A stretch of DNA of 64,000 bases. Source: Cereibacter_A azotoformans (GTDB taxonomy: Bacteria; Pseudomonadota; Alphaproteobacteria; Rhodobacterales; Rhodobacteraceae). The notes beneath the pieces are model-generated. The model was given only the letters and a program-made list of their open reading frames with translations. It had not been told where the DNA came from and made no database searches. The position numbers and the translations under genes are program-made. Below, one piece after another: positions 25,448-34,304 of the stretch (position 1 is its first letter; the number at the start of each line of letters is the position of its first letter). The stretch is taken from the NCBI RefSeq assembly GCF_003050905.1, contig NZ_QAOT01000004.1; one strand, written 5' to 3'.

Positions 25448-26053
25448 ATGAAACCTATACGAGCGATGCTTCTGCTGGGGGCCCTGATGGCGGGGTCGGC
25501 CGTCGAGGCGGGGCGGCTGGCCGAGGTGATCTTCCGCCCCGGCGCCTTCGCCGCGACCGACGTCACACGCTACGCCCACATGCGGACAGGCCCCGAGGTG
25601 GAGGGTCTGCGGCTTGTCGCCAGCGGCGAACTCGTGGTGACACCCGAGGCGGGCGACGGCGGCCCCCGTCTTGCGCTCATCCACCGCGTCGAGGGGCACG
25701 ACCTGCCCGTCGCGGACTTCGCGGCCTCGGGCGGGGATCCGGTGCTGCTGTGGTTTCTCGAGAATACGGTGCGCAGCATGGCGACCATCACCAAGGGCAG
25801 CCCGTTCTACATCCGCAACCGGATGCGCGAGGCGCTCGGTGCGGCCGGGCTTGCCGAGGCCGAGGGGCCGGTCACGGCCGAGCTGCGCCCGTTCGAGACG
25901 GACGAGAGGCGCGAGGAGATGGGCGCCTTTGCCGATCTGGTCCTGCGTATCACCGTGGACCCTTCGGCGCTCGTGCCGCTTCGCGCCCTTGAGGTCGATA
26001 CGACGGCCGCGGGCGGGAGCTACCGGGAAACCCTGACGCTGGAGGGGCCATGA
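25448..26053 (+). CDS. Secreted hypothetical protein following the kinase
   Basis: 201-residue precursor with signal peptide ending VEAG; mature part soluble with motifs RLAEVIFRPGAFAATDVTRYAHM and NTVRSMATITKGSPFYIRNRMREAL. No recognised family. The start ATG is six bases after AAAGGATG; an ATG six bases earlier is too near that site. The stop overlaps the next gene (ATGA), so the two form a unit appended to the signalling trio. Confidence 0.7.
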   Translation: MKPIRAMLLLGALMAGSAVEAGRLAEVIFRPGAFAATDVTRYAHMRTGPEVEGLRLVASGELVVTPEAGDGGPRLALIHRVEGHDLPVADFAASGGDPVLLWFLENTVRSMATITKGSPFYIRNRMREALGAAGLAEAEGPVTAELRPFETDERREEMGAFADLVLRITVDPSALVPLRALEVDTTAAGGSYRETLTLEGP

Positions 26054-26520
26054 CCCTGCGCTTTCTCCTGACCCTTGCCCTTCTGCCTCTGCCTGCGCTG
26101 GCCCAGACGGCCGGAGAGGCGCCCCCTCCGGCGGTGGCCGGGGGCAGCGCCGGGATCTCCGAGCCAGACGCGGGTGCCGGGGGGCGCTTGTCGGGGCCGG
26201 ATGCCGGTGCCGTGCGGGCCGCACCCGACCTCCATTTCGACGAGAGCCTGAATGATTATCCGACGCTGGCGCGGGCCGACTATATCTTCGCCTGCCTTGC
26301 CGCGAACGGACAGGACCGCAACACGATGCGTCGCTGTGCCTGCTCGATCGATGTGATCGCCTCGATCCTGCCCTACGAGGCCTACGAGAAGGCCGAAACC
26401 ATCCTTGCGATGCGTCTGGGTGCGGGCGAGCGCGCGAACCTCTTCCGCATTCCCTCGACCCAGGCCGGTGTCGCCGATCTCCGCCGCGCGCAGGCCGAGG
26501 CCGAGATGACCTGCTTCTGA
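26050..26520 (+). CDS. Secreted cysteine-containing hypothetical protein
   Basis: 156-residue precursor with signal peptide ending LAQT, a Pro/Gly/Ala-rich linker (20-60), then a compact domain: YIFACLAANGQDRNTMRRCACSIDVIASIL, ending in EMTCF. Four cysteines suggest disulfides. The CACSID segment is typical of small periplasmic proteins found near quinoprotein genes, though I cannot name the family. Coupled to the preceding gene by ATGA. Confidence 0.7.
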   Translation: MTLRFLLTLALLPLPALAQTAGEAPPPAVAGGSAGISEPDAGAGGRLSGPDAGAVRAAPDLHFDESLNDYPTLARADYIFACLAANGQDRNTMRRCACSIDVIASILPYEAYEKAETILAMRLGAGERANLFRIPSTQAGVADLRRAQAEAEMTCF

Positions 26521-26539
26521 CGCCACGGCCGGGCCCGCG

Positions 26540-27328
26540 CTAGCGCCGGCCGTGGAAGTCCGAGCCCGGGTCGTTCAACACCATGTCGCGCAGCCGGTCC
26601 CAGAGGTGGCGGCGCAGCTCGGCGTAAAGGGGCAGGGCGCGGATGTCGCCCTCCCACCGGGGCCGCGGGAAGGGCACCTCCAGTTCCTCGACCACGCGGC
26701 CCGGACGCGGCGACATGAGCAGGATCCGGTCGGCCATGATCAGCGCCTCATCGACCGAGTGGGTCACGAAAAGCACCGTCGCCGGCCGCCGCTCCATCAG
26801 CCGCATCAGCTCGATCTGCATCAGTTCGCGCGACTGCGCGTCGAGGCTGGCGAAGGGCTCGTCCATCAAGAGGATCCCCGGCTCGGCCGCCAGCGCGCGG
26901 GCGAGCGCCAGTCGCTGCCGCATCCCGCCCGAGAGCTGCGCAGGCCAGCTTTTCGCGAAGCGTGAAAGGCCGACCAGATCGAGATAGGCATCGGCGCGCG
27001 CCCGCGCTTCGGCGCGGGGCAGATGGGGCAGCGCGAAGGCCACGTTCTCGCGCGCGCTCTTCCACGGGATCAGGCGGAAGGACTGGAAGACCATCGCCGC
27101 ATCCGCGCCCGGCCGCGGAGGGCGGTCATCCACGCTCACGCGCCCCTCGTCGGGCGGGAGCAGGCCCGCGACCAGCCGCAAGAGGGTGGTCTTGCCGCAA
27201 CCCGACGGGCCGAGCACCACCACCACCTCGTTGCGCCTCAGCGAGAGCGAGACCCGCTCGAGCGCCGGCATCCGGTCGGTGCCCTGCCCGAAGGCGAGCG
27301 AGACCTGCTCGAGCCGGACGTGCGTCAC
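26540..27328 (-). CDS. ABC importer ATP-binding protein (NitT/TauT type)
   Basis: 262-residue ATPase of the nitrate/sulfonate/taurine group: Walker A GPSGCGKTT, Q-loop VFQSFRLIPWKSARENV, signature LSGGMRQRLALARAL, Walker B ILLMDEPFASLD, switch VTHSVDEA. The GTG start overlaps the stop of the binding protein gene (GTGA). Last gene of a leftward three-gene operon. Substrate unknown. Confidence 0.9.
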   Translation of the reverse strand: MTHVRLEQVSLAFGQGTDRMPALERVSLSLRRNEVVVVLGPSGCGKTTLLRLVAGLLPPDEGRVSVDDRPPRPGADAAMVFQSFRLIPWKSARENVAFALPHLPRAEARARADAYLDLVGLSRFAKSWPAQLSGGMRQRLALARALAAEPGILLMDEPFASLDAQSRELMQIELMRLMERRPATVLFVTHSVDEALIMADRILLMSPRPGRVVEELEVPFPRPRWEGDIRALPLYAELRRHLWDRLRDMVLNDPGSDFHGRR

Positions 27329-28311
27329 CCCTCGGCCGGGCCGAGCTTCCGCAGCACCGTCTCGAGCGGCCCGAAGTCGGTCCATTCCTCGAGCCGCACC
27401 GGGCGGAGACCCTGGAAGTCCTCCGTGCCGTACATCCATTCCGTCGTCACCTTCAGTTCCTCACGCGTGAGGCCGCCGTCCACGCTCCAGCTGTTGCGGT
27501 AGGCCTCGGCCAGCACCATCAGATCCTCGCGCGCCACGTCCGGCCGCGCCACCACCATCCGCTCCACCCATAGGTCCGGGTCCTGAAAGTCGCGCGACGC
27601 GAGGACCAGCGCCTCGATCACCGCCTCGACCTCGGCCCGGCGGCTCCCGAGCACCTGGGTCGTGACCACATTGACCTTGGTCGTCACCGGGGCGGCGGCG
27701 AAATAGTCGTCCATGCCCACGAGGATGCTGACGCTGTCACGGTCGGGCATCGCGGACCAGGTGCCGATGGACATGGTGGTGGCATCGACCTGACCGGCCA
27801 GCAGCGCCTGCGCGCGGACGGCGGGCTGGCCCAGCGGCACCAGATCCATCCGGTCCATGTCGACTCCCTTGGCCGCCAGCACCTTGGCGCTCAGAGAATG
27901 GTCGAGCGAGCCGAGGCGGCCGATGCCGAAGCTGCGCCCCTCGAGCTGCGCAGGATCGGTGATGTCGGGCCGTGCCGCGATCAGGAACGGCAGCGACTTG
28001 TTGGGCGACATCACGGCGCGCAGGTCGCTCGTGCCCCGCGCCACCATCTGCAGCAGCGCATCGGTCGAGACATTGGCCATCTCGCCTTCGCCCGCCTGAA
28101 GGGCCGCCATCGCCATCGGCGTCTGCTGGACGCGCACCAGCTCGACCTCGACCCCCGCCCGCTCGAAATAGCCGTTGGCCAGGGCCAGATCCACGACCGA
28201 GTTCGGCACCAGCGGCGTCTCGAGGTCGCTGATGATGAGGCGGAAGGGCTCGGCCGACGCGGGCAGGGCGAGGACGAGCAGCAGGGCGAAGGGGGCGAGA
28301 AGTCGGTTCAT
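27325..28311 (-). CDS. ABC importer substrate-binding protein (NMT1/SsuA-like)
   Basis: 328-residue periplasmic receptor, signal peptide ending PASA. The mature start FRLIISDLETPLVPNSVVDLALANGYFERAGVEVELV is typical of NMT1/THI5/SsuA-like receptors for sulfonates, nitrate, pyrimidines or aromatic acids. GIGRLGSLDHSLSAKVLAAKG contributes the ligand cleft. RBS GGAGGATC. Binds an unknown small molecule; the neighbouring C1 island does not decide which. Confidence 0.88.
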   Translation of the reverse strand: MNRLLAPFALLLVLALPASAEPFRLIISDLETPLVPNSVVDLALANGYFERAGVEVELVRVQQTPMAMAALQAGEGEMANVSTDALLQMVARGTSDLRAVMSPNKSLPFLIAARPDITDPAQLEGRSFGIGRLGSLDHSLSAKVLAAKGVDMDRMDLVPLGQPAVRAQALLAGQVDATTMSIGTWSAMPDRDSVSILVGMDDYFAAAPVTTKVNVVTTQVLGSRRAEVEAVIEALVLASRDFQDPDLWVERMVVARPDVAREDLMVLAEAYRNSWSVDGGLTREELKVTTEWMYGTEDFQGLRPVRLEEWTDFGPLETVLRKLGPAEG

Positions 28312-28329
28312 GGATCCTCCGGTCACGGG

Positions 28330-29130
28330 TTACGGCCTGCCCGGAAGGCGCCAGCGCGACAGGCGGCCCTCCAGCAGGCGAAGGCTCTCGGTCACGATCA
28401 CGCCGATCGCGGCGAGGGCCAGCACGATCACGAAATATTCCGCCATGCGGAAGGTGTTGCCATAGAGGGCGAGCAGACCCCCGAGACCGGACACGGCGGT
28501 GTAGAGTTCGGCCACCACGGTGTTGATCAGGCCGATGGTGGCGCCAAGGCGCAGCCCCACCACAAGGAAGGGCAGCGCGCCGGGCAGGACCACATGGATC
28601 TGGATGCGCGTCGCCGAGGCGCCGGTCGAGCGGGCCATCTCGATCAGCTCTTCATCGCGGGCCTGCACGCCCGCATAGGTGTTGAGGATGATGGGCATGA
28701 CCGCGCCGAGAAAGACGATCATGGCCTTCGCCTCGATCCCGAGGCCGAGCAGCACGATGATGAGGGGGATGAAGGCCACCCGTGGCGTCGCGGCGAGGGC
28801 AAAGACGAAGACATCGACCGTGCGCCCGAAGAGACGCACCATGCCCATCAGCGCCCCCAGCGGGATGCCCACAAGGATCGCCGCGCCGAGGCCCGTGCCA
28901 TAGGTGATGAGGCTCTGTCCAAGCGCGCCCTGCAGCCGGCCCTCCGAGAGGAGGCGCCTGGCCGCCTCGACCGTGGCCGCGGGCGACGGGATCATCCCCC
29001 TCGGTACGGTGGCCGCGGCCAGGGCCCACAGAAGGATCAGGCAGAGCAGGAACGCAAGGCGCATCAGGGTGACCGTCCCGGCACCCGCCGGGCGCCGGCC
29101 GGGGCCGTTCTGCGGTCTCGGTCCTGTCAT
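28330..29130 (-). CDS. ABC importer permease (NitT/TauT type)
   Basis: 266-residue inner-membrane protein with about six segments and the EAA loop ELIEMARSTGASATRIQIHVVLPGALPFLVVGLRLG. First gene of the importer operon, 18 bases ahead of the receptor gene. The start ATG follows GGAGGGGTCGG; the frame remains open upstream over phoB but without family similarity. Ends LSRWRLPGRP. Confidence 0.88.
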   Translation of the reverse strand: MTGPRPQNGPGRRPAGAGTVTLMRLAFLLCLILLWALAAATVPRGMIPSPAATVEAARRLLSEGRLQGALGQSLITYGTGLGAAILVGIPLGALMGMVRLFGRTVDVFVFALAATPRVAFIPLIIVLLGLGIEAKAMIVFLGAVMPIILNTYAGVQARDEELIEMARSTGASATRIQIHVVLPGALPFLVVGLRLGATIGLINTVVAELYTAVSGLGGLLALYGNTFRMAEYFVIVLALAAIGVIVTESLRLLEGRLSRWRLPGRP

Positions 29131-29215
29131 CCGACCCCTCCCTGGCCGTCCGTCCGGCGAGAGTTGCAGGATCGGCCGGGGCCAGCAATCCCACTTTAGG
29201 GGGAGGCGGCCGCCC

Positions 29216-29908
29216 TCAGCCCAGAGCGTAGCCCGCGCCGCGGACGGTGCGGACGGGATCCTCGCCGCCGTGCACGCAGAGCGCCTTGCGCAGGCGGCCC
29301 ACATGGACATCGACGGTGCGGCTGTCCACATAGATGTCCCGGCCCCAGACCCGGTCGAGAAGCTGTTCGCGGCTCCAGACCCGGCCCGGCTTTTCCATGA
29401 AGGTCGAGAGCAGCCGGAACTCGGTCGGGCCGAGCTTGAGGATCTGGCCGGCGCGGTGAACCTTGTGGGTCTCGGGATCGAGGCGGATGTCCTCGAACTC
29501 GAGCGTGAGCCCCACACTCGAAGGCCGCGCGCGGCGAAGCTGGCTGCGCACGCGGGCCATCAGCTCGACCACCGAATAGGGCTTGACCACATAGTCGTCG
29601 GCCCCGGTCTCGAGGCCGCGCACCCGGTCCACCTCTTCCGAGCGGGCCGAGAGCATGATGATCGGCACCGAGCGCGTCGAGGGGCGCGACTTCAACTGGC
29701 GGCAGACCTCGATGCCCGAGACCGACGGGAGCATCCAGTCGAGCACGATCACATCCGGCCCCGTCTCCTCGACAAGCATCAGCGCCTCGTCGCCGGTGCC
29801 CGCCTGCACCACGCGAAAGCCTTCGGATTCGAGGTTGTAGGACAGAACCTCGCGCTGGGCGGGCTCGTCCTCGACGAGCAGGACGACGGGCTGGTCGGCG
29901 GGCGACAT
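29216..29908 (-). CDS. phoB: Phosphate regulon response regulator
   Basis: OmpR/PhoB family: receiver with Asp57 in VIVLDWMLP and KPYSVVEL, then a winged helix (LGPTEFRLLSTFMEKPGRVWSREQLLDRVWG, DSRTVDVHVGRLRKAL). It binds Pho boxes when phosphorylated under phosphate limitation. 230 residues. Its start overlaps the phoU stop by one base (TGATG). The partner kinase PhoR is not in this window. Last gene of the pst operon. Confidence 0.96.
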   Translation of the reverse strand: MSPADQPVVLLVEDEPAQREVLSYNLESEGFRVVQAGTGDEALMLVEETGPDVIVLDWMLPSVSGIEVCRQLKSRPSTRSVPIIMLSARSEEVDRVRGLETGADDYVVKPYSVVELMARVRSQLRRARPSSVGLTLEFEDIRLDPETHKVHRAGQILKLGPTEFRLLSTFMEKPGRVWSREQLLDRVWGRDIYVDSRTVDVHVGRLRKALCVHGGEDPVRTVRGAGYALG

Positions 29909-30636
29909 CAGCCGGCCTCCCCGACGGCGAGGCCGGTGCTGCTGGCGGTCATGTCGGCCTTGGGGCGGGGCTCCTCGGGCAGGCGTCCGGTCACCAGATA
30001 GATCACCTGCTCGGCGATCGAGGTGGCGTGGTCGCCCATGCGTTCGATGTTCTTGGCGATGAAATGCAGGTGCATGCAGGCGGTGATGTTGCGCGGATCC
30101 TCCATCATGTGGGTCAGGAACTCGCGGAACAGCGCATTGTACATCTGGTCCACCTCGCGGTCGCGCTGGCGCACGTCGGCCGCAAGCTGGGCATCGCGGT
30201 GGATGTAGCTGTCGAGCGCATCCTTGAGGAGAAGCTCGACCGTCTTGGCCATGCGCCGGATCGAGCCCGCGGAATCCCCCACCTGCGCAAGCTGGCCCAG
30301 AACGACCGCACGCTTGGCGAGGTTCTTGGCATAGTCGCCGCAGCGTTCGAGGGCGGCCGCGATCTTGATCACCGTCAGCACGGTGCGTAGGTCTGTCGCG
30401 GTCGGCGAGCGCAGCGCGATGAGCCGCGCGGCCTCCGCCTGGATGCGTTCCTCGAGCGCGTCGATGGCGGCGTCGTTGCGCCGGACCTGCTCGGCCAGTT
30501 CCTCGTCGCGGGTCTCGAGCGCCTGGGCCGCGTCGAGGATCGCCGCCTCGACCATGCCGCCCATCTTCATGATGAGGGCCTGCACGGCTTCGAGATCGCG
30601 GTCGAAGGCCTGGAAGATATGGGGTTCGGTCATCAT
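29908..30636 (-). CDS. phoU: Phosphate-specific transport accessory protein
   Basis: Helical metal-binding protein of about 242 residues that couples the Pst transporter to PhoR and limits Pho activation when phosphate is plentiful. Two PhoU repeats are visible: RNDAAIDALEERIQAEAARLIALRSPTATDLR near the middle and the second ending IAKNIERMGDHATSIAEQVIYLVTG. RBS GAGGAGGA before the first of two adjacent ATGs. Lies between pstB and phoB. Confidence 0.96.
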   Translation of the reverse strand: MMTEPHIFQAFDRDLEAVQALIMKMGGMVEAAILDAAQALETRDEELAEQVRRNDAAIDALEERIQAEAARLIALRSPTATDLRTVLTVIKIAAALERCGDYAKNLAKRAVVLGQLAQVGDSAGSIRRMAKTVELLLKDALDSYIHRDAQLAADVRQRDREVDQMYNALFREFLTHMMEDPRNITACMHLHFIAKNIERMGDHATSIAEQVIYLVTGRLPEEPRPKADMTASSTGLAVGEAG

Positions 30637-30649
30637 GCGGTCCTCCTCC

Positions 30650-31447
30650 TCAGCCGATCCGGCCCGAGATGTAGCTTTCCGTGCGGGGGTCGTGCGGGTT
30701 GGTGAAGATCTGGCCCGTCTCGCCATATTCCACAAGGCGGCCCAGGTGGAAGAAGGCCGTGCGCTGGCTCACGCGCGCCGCCTGCTGCATCGAGTGGGTG
30801 ACGATCACCACCGAGAACTGCGTGCGCAGCTCGTCGATCAGCTCTTCGATCTGGGCCGTGGCGATCGGGTCGAGCGCGGAACAGGGCTCGTCCATCAGGA
30901 GCACCTCGGGCGAGGTGGCGATGGCGCGGGCGATGCAGAGCCGCTGCTGCTGGCCGCCCGAGAGGCCCGTACCGGGTGCCGCAAGCCGGTCCTTCACCTC
31001 TTCCCAGAGGGCCGCGCGGCGCAGGGCGGTCTCGACGATCTCGTCGATCTCGGCCTTGGAGCGGGCGAGGCCGTGGATGCGCGGGCCATAGGCCACATTG
31101 TCGTAGATCGACTTGGGGAAGGGGTTCGGCTTCTGGAACACCATGCCCACCTTGGCGCGCAACTGGACCGGGTCCACCCGCGGGTCGTAGATGTCGTGGC
31201 CGTCGAGCGTGATCCTGCCCTCGATCCGGCAGCCCGGGATCGTGTCGTTCATGCGGTTCAGGCAGCGCAGGAAGGTGGATTTGCCGCAGCCCGAGGGCCC
31301 GATGAAGGCGGTCACGGTCTTGCCGAGGATCTCCACGTCCACATCCTTCAGCGCGTGGTTCAGCCCGTAGAAGACCTGCACCCGGCTGGCGGCGATCTTG
31401 ACCTCGGCGGCGCTCACGACGCGCTCGGCATAGCGGATATCGTCCAT
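30650..31447 (-). CDS. pstB: Phosphate ABC transporter ATP-binding protein
   Basis: 265-residue ATPase of the high-affinity phosphate importer: Walker A GPSGCGKSTFLRCLNRMND, the PstB signature VGMVFQKPNPFPKSIYDNVAYGPRIHG, LSGGQQQRLCIARAIA, Walker B VLLMDEPCSALDPIAT, VTHSMQQAARVS. Eleven bases after pstA and 13 before phoU. Confidence 0.97.
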   Translation of the reverse strand: MDDIRYAERVVSAAEVKIAASRVQVFYGLNHALKDVDVEILGKTVTAFIGPSGCGKSTFLRCLNRMNDTIPGCRIEGRITLDGHDIYDPRVDPVQLRAKVGMVFQKPNPFPKSIYDNVAYGPRIHGLARSKAEIDEIVETALRRAALWEEVKDRLAAPGTGLSGGQQQRLCIARAIATSPEVLLMDEPCSALDPIATAQIEELIDELRTQFSVVIVTHSMQQAARVSQRTAFFHLGRLVEYGETGQIFTNPHDPRTESYISGRIG

Positions 31448-31458
31448 GTGTCAGCTCC

Positions 31459-32808
31459 TTACCAGCGGCGCTCGAAGCGGCGGCGAAGAATGATGGCGAC
31501 CGTGTTCATGGCCACGAGGAACACGAGCAGCACGATGATCGCGCCCGAGGCCCGTTCGACGAAGGCGGGGTCGGCGCGCTGGGTGAAGTTGAAGACCTGC
31601 ACCGGCAGGGCCGAGGCGGGGTCGAAGAAGCCCTCCGGCGGGGCTGCGGGAAACTCGCGCACGAAGGCGACCATACCGATCAGCAGCAGCGGCGCCGTCT
31701 CGCCCAGGGCCTGAGCCAGCCCGATGATGGTGCCCGTGAGGATCCCCGGCATGGCGAGCGGCAGGACATGGTGAAAGATAGCCTGCATCTTCGAGGCGCC
31801 CACACCCAGCGCCGCATCGCGGATCGAGGGCGGCACGGCCTTGAGGCTGGCGCGCGTGGCGATGATGATGGTGGGCAGCGTCATCAGCGTCAGCACGAGG
31901 CCGCCCACGATCGGCGCGGACTGGGGCAGGCCCATGAAGTTGATGAAGATCGCAAGCCCGAGGATGCCGAAGACGATCGAGGGCACCGCCGCAAGGTTCG
32001 AGATGTTGACCTCGATCAGGTCGGTCCAGCGGTTCTTGGGCGCGAACTCTTCCAGGTAGATCGAGGCGGCAACGCCGATCGGCAGGGCCAGCACCAGCAC
32101 GATGAACATCATGTAGGCCGAGCCCAGGATGGCGACGCCGAGGCCCGCCGCCTCGGGGCGCAGCTCCGAGGCGTCGGGGCCGAACAGGAACTGCGGGTTG
32201 AAGGCGATGGTGATCAGGCCCGCCTCGCGCAGCCTTTGCGCAAGGACCAGCTGCTCGGGGGTGATGTTGCTGTCGAGCGCGGCGCTTTCCATCGTCACGC
32301 GGCCCTTGAAGAAGCCGTCCACCCGCCCGTTCGCCAGCGCCCGGACCTCGACGGTCTGGCCAACCAGCTCGGGATCGGCCAGCACGCGGTTGCGCAGGCC
32401 GGCGGCGGCTTCCTTGGACAGGAGGCCCGCGATGTCCTTGTCGCTGATCCCCTCGGACTGGAGGCCGGCCGCGGCCACGGCCGCCACCATCGAGGCCTCG
32501 AGCTGCCGGCCGTAGCCGATGGTCGTGACCTTCTTCATCTCCTCGATGTCGCGGTTGCCGCGCGGATCCACGATGGCCGCGTCGAGCGTCACGGGGATCG
32601 CGATGAAGGTCTGCCGGAAGGCGCCGGCGCCGTTGCCGATCACCGAGGTCAGCAGCAGGACCAGCGCGAGGATCGACAGGATCACGGCGCCGAGGCCGTA
32701 GGCGCGGAACCGGCGTTCGGCCGCGTTGCGGCGGCGGGTCCGGGCGTCGGGCGCAAAGAGCGAGCCCGGCTCGGGAGGGGCGGCTTCGGGTGCGGTGGCG
32801 TCGGTCAT
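31459..32808 (-). CDS. pstA: Phosphate ABC transporter permease PstA
   Basis: 449 residues, longer than the enterobacterial ~300 because of a cytosolic N-terminal extension and a periplasmic insert between the first membrane segment and the transport core. The core has LPIGVAASIYLEEFAPKNRWTDLIEVNISNLAAVPSIVFG and the EAA loop RDAALGVGASKMQAIFHHVLPLAMPGILTG. Start overlaps pstC stop (ATGA). Confidence 0.95.
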   Translation of the reverse strand: MTDATAPEAAPPEPGSLFAPDARTRRRNAAERRFRAYGLGAVILSILALVLLLTSVIGNGAGAFRQTFIAIPVTLDAAIVDPRGNRDIEEMKKVTTIGYGRQLEASMVAAVAAAGLQSEGISDKDIAGLLSKEAAAGLRNRVLADPELVGQTVEVRALANGRVDGFFKGRVTMESAALDSNITPEQLVLAQRLREAGLITIAFNPQFLFGPDASELRPEAAGLGVAILGSAYMMFIVLVLALPIGVAASIYLEEFAPKNRWTDLIEVNISNLAAVPSIVFGILGLAIFINFMGLPQSAPIVGGLVLTLMTLPTIIIATRASLKAVPPSIRDAALGVGASKMQAIFHHVLPLAMPGILTGTIIGLAQALGETAPLLLIGMVAFVREFPAAPPEGFFDPASALPVQVFNFTQRADPAFVERASGAIIVLLVFLVAMNTVAIILRRRFERRW

Positions 32809-34247
32809 TCGTACTGCTCCCGGTATTTGCGCACGATGAAGAGGGCGATCACGTTGAGAACGAGGGTGATCGCGAAGAGCGTGAGGCCGAGCGCGAAGGC
32901 CACCAGCGTCTCGGGCGAGGCGAACTCGGTGTCGCCGGTGAGCTGGCTCACGATCTTCACCGTGACGGTGGTCATGGCCTCGAACGGGTTCAGCGAGAGC
33001 TTGGCCGCGGCGCCCGCGCCGAGCACGACGATCATGGTCTCGCCGATGGCACGGCTCGCGCCCAGCAGGATCGCGCCCACGATGCCGGGCAGGGCCGCGG
33101 GCAGGATCACCTGCTTGACCGTCTCGGAATGGGTGGCGCCGAGCCCGTACGAGCCGTCGCGCAGCGATTGCGGCACGGCGTTGATGATGTCATCGGACAG
33201 CGACGAGATGAAGGGGATCAGCATGATCCCCATGACGAGACCCGCGGTCATGACCGAGGACGAGCTGGCCCCGAGCCCGAGCGGCTGGGCGAACCAGTCG
33301 CGCAGCGCCGGGCCCACGGTGACGAGGGCGAAGAGGCCGTAGACGATGGTCGGGATCCCCGCGAGGATCTCGATCGCGGGCTTGGCCCAGCTGCGGGCGC
33401 GCGCACCGGCATACTCCGCAAGATAGATCGCGGTGAGAAGGCCGATCGGCACGGCCACCAGCAGCGCGATGAACGAGATGTACATGGTGCCCCAGAGCAG
33501 CGGCCAGATCCCGAGGTCCGACCCGCCGCGGAATTGCGGGTTCCAGGTCAGGCTGAGGAAGAAGTCCTGCGCCGGATAGAGGCGGAAGAAGTTCATCGTC
33601 TCGAACAGCAGCGACATCACGATCCCGACCGTCGTCGCCACCGCCACGAGCGAGGCGGCGATCAGGATCACCATGACGAACCGTTCCGTGGTGTTGCGGG
33701 CGCGGAAGTCGGGGCGGATGCGCGCGAGTGCGAGACCGAGGCCCGCGGCGCTGGTCGCAAGGACCGACACGACCATCCAGAAGCCGAGCCTGTCCTGCAG
33801 ATCGCGGTGGGCGCGGGCCGCGGCCAGCGTCTCGGGGCCCATGCTGGTCACGGCCACACCCACGGCCCGCAGGCGCGGGGCGAGACCCTCGGGGCTGAGG
33901 CCCGCCACGTCGCGCGGCGAAAGGCCGTCGGTGACGGCCAGCCGCTGAAGCCCCGTCGAGATGCGACGCACGTCCGCCATCACGAGGCTGCTGGTGCTGG
34001 CGTCGCCCGCCGGCAGCAGCGACGCGACGCGCTGCTCGATGACCATGGGCTGTGCCATGAGCCAGACCGCCAGCAGCGCGAGAGCGGGCACCGCGGTCAG
34101 CAGCGCCGCGAACTGGCCGTAGTGGCCGGGCAGGGAATGCAGCCGACGGGGATCGCCGCCCGCCGAGGAAATGGCGCGACGCCGCCCGGCGAGAAAGCCT
34201 GCGGCGGCGAGGATCAGGACGGCCAGAACGAGGATGCCGAGGCTCAT
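32805..34247 (-). CDS. pstC: Phosphate ABC transporter permease PstC
   Basis: 480-residue permease with an N-terminal membrane segment, a periplasmic insert of some 150 residues, and the transport core (VPIGLLTAIYLAEYAGARARSW, AGIPTIVYGLFALVTVGP, YGLGATHSETVKQVILPAALPGIVGA). The long form is common in alphaproteobacteria. Coupled to pstA by a four-base overlap and 57 bases after pstS. Confidence 0.95.
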   Translation of the reverse strand: MSLGILVLAVLILAAAGFLAGRRRAISSAGGDPRRLHSLPGHYGQFAALLTAVPALALLAVWLMAQPMVIEQRVASLLPAGDASTSSLVMADVRRISTGLQRLAVTDGLSPRDVAGLSPEGLAPRLRAVGVAVTSMGPETLAAARAHRDLQDRLGFWMVVSVLATSAAGLGLALARIRPDFRARNTTERFVMVILIAASLVAVATTVGIVMSLLFETMNFFRLYPAQDFFLSLTWNPQFRGGSDLGIWPLLWGTMYISFIALLVAVPIGLLTAIYLAEYAGARARSWAKPAIEILAGIPTIVYGLFALVTVGPALRDWFAQPLGLGASSSSVMTAGLVMGIMLIPFISSLSDDIINAVPQSLRDGSYGLGATHSETVKQVILPAALPGIVGAILLGASRAIGETMIVVLGAGAAAKLSLNPFEAMTTVTVKIVSQLTGDTEFASPETLVAFALGLTLFAITLVLNVIALFIVRKYREQYE

Positions 34248-34304
34248 GGGAGGTCCGGGACTGGGAAGAGGCGGCGCGGGGACGTCCCGCGCCGCCGGAG
34301 GGGA

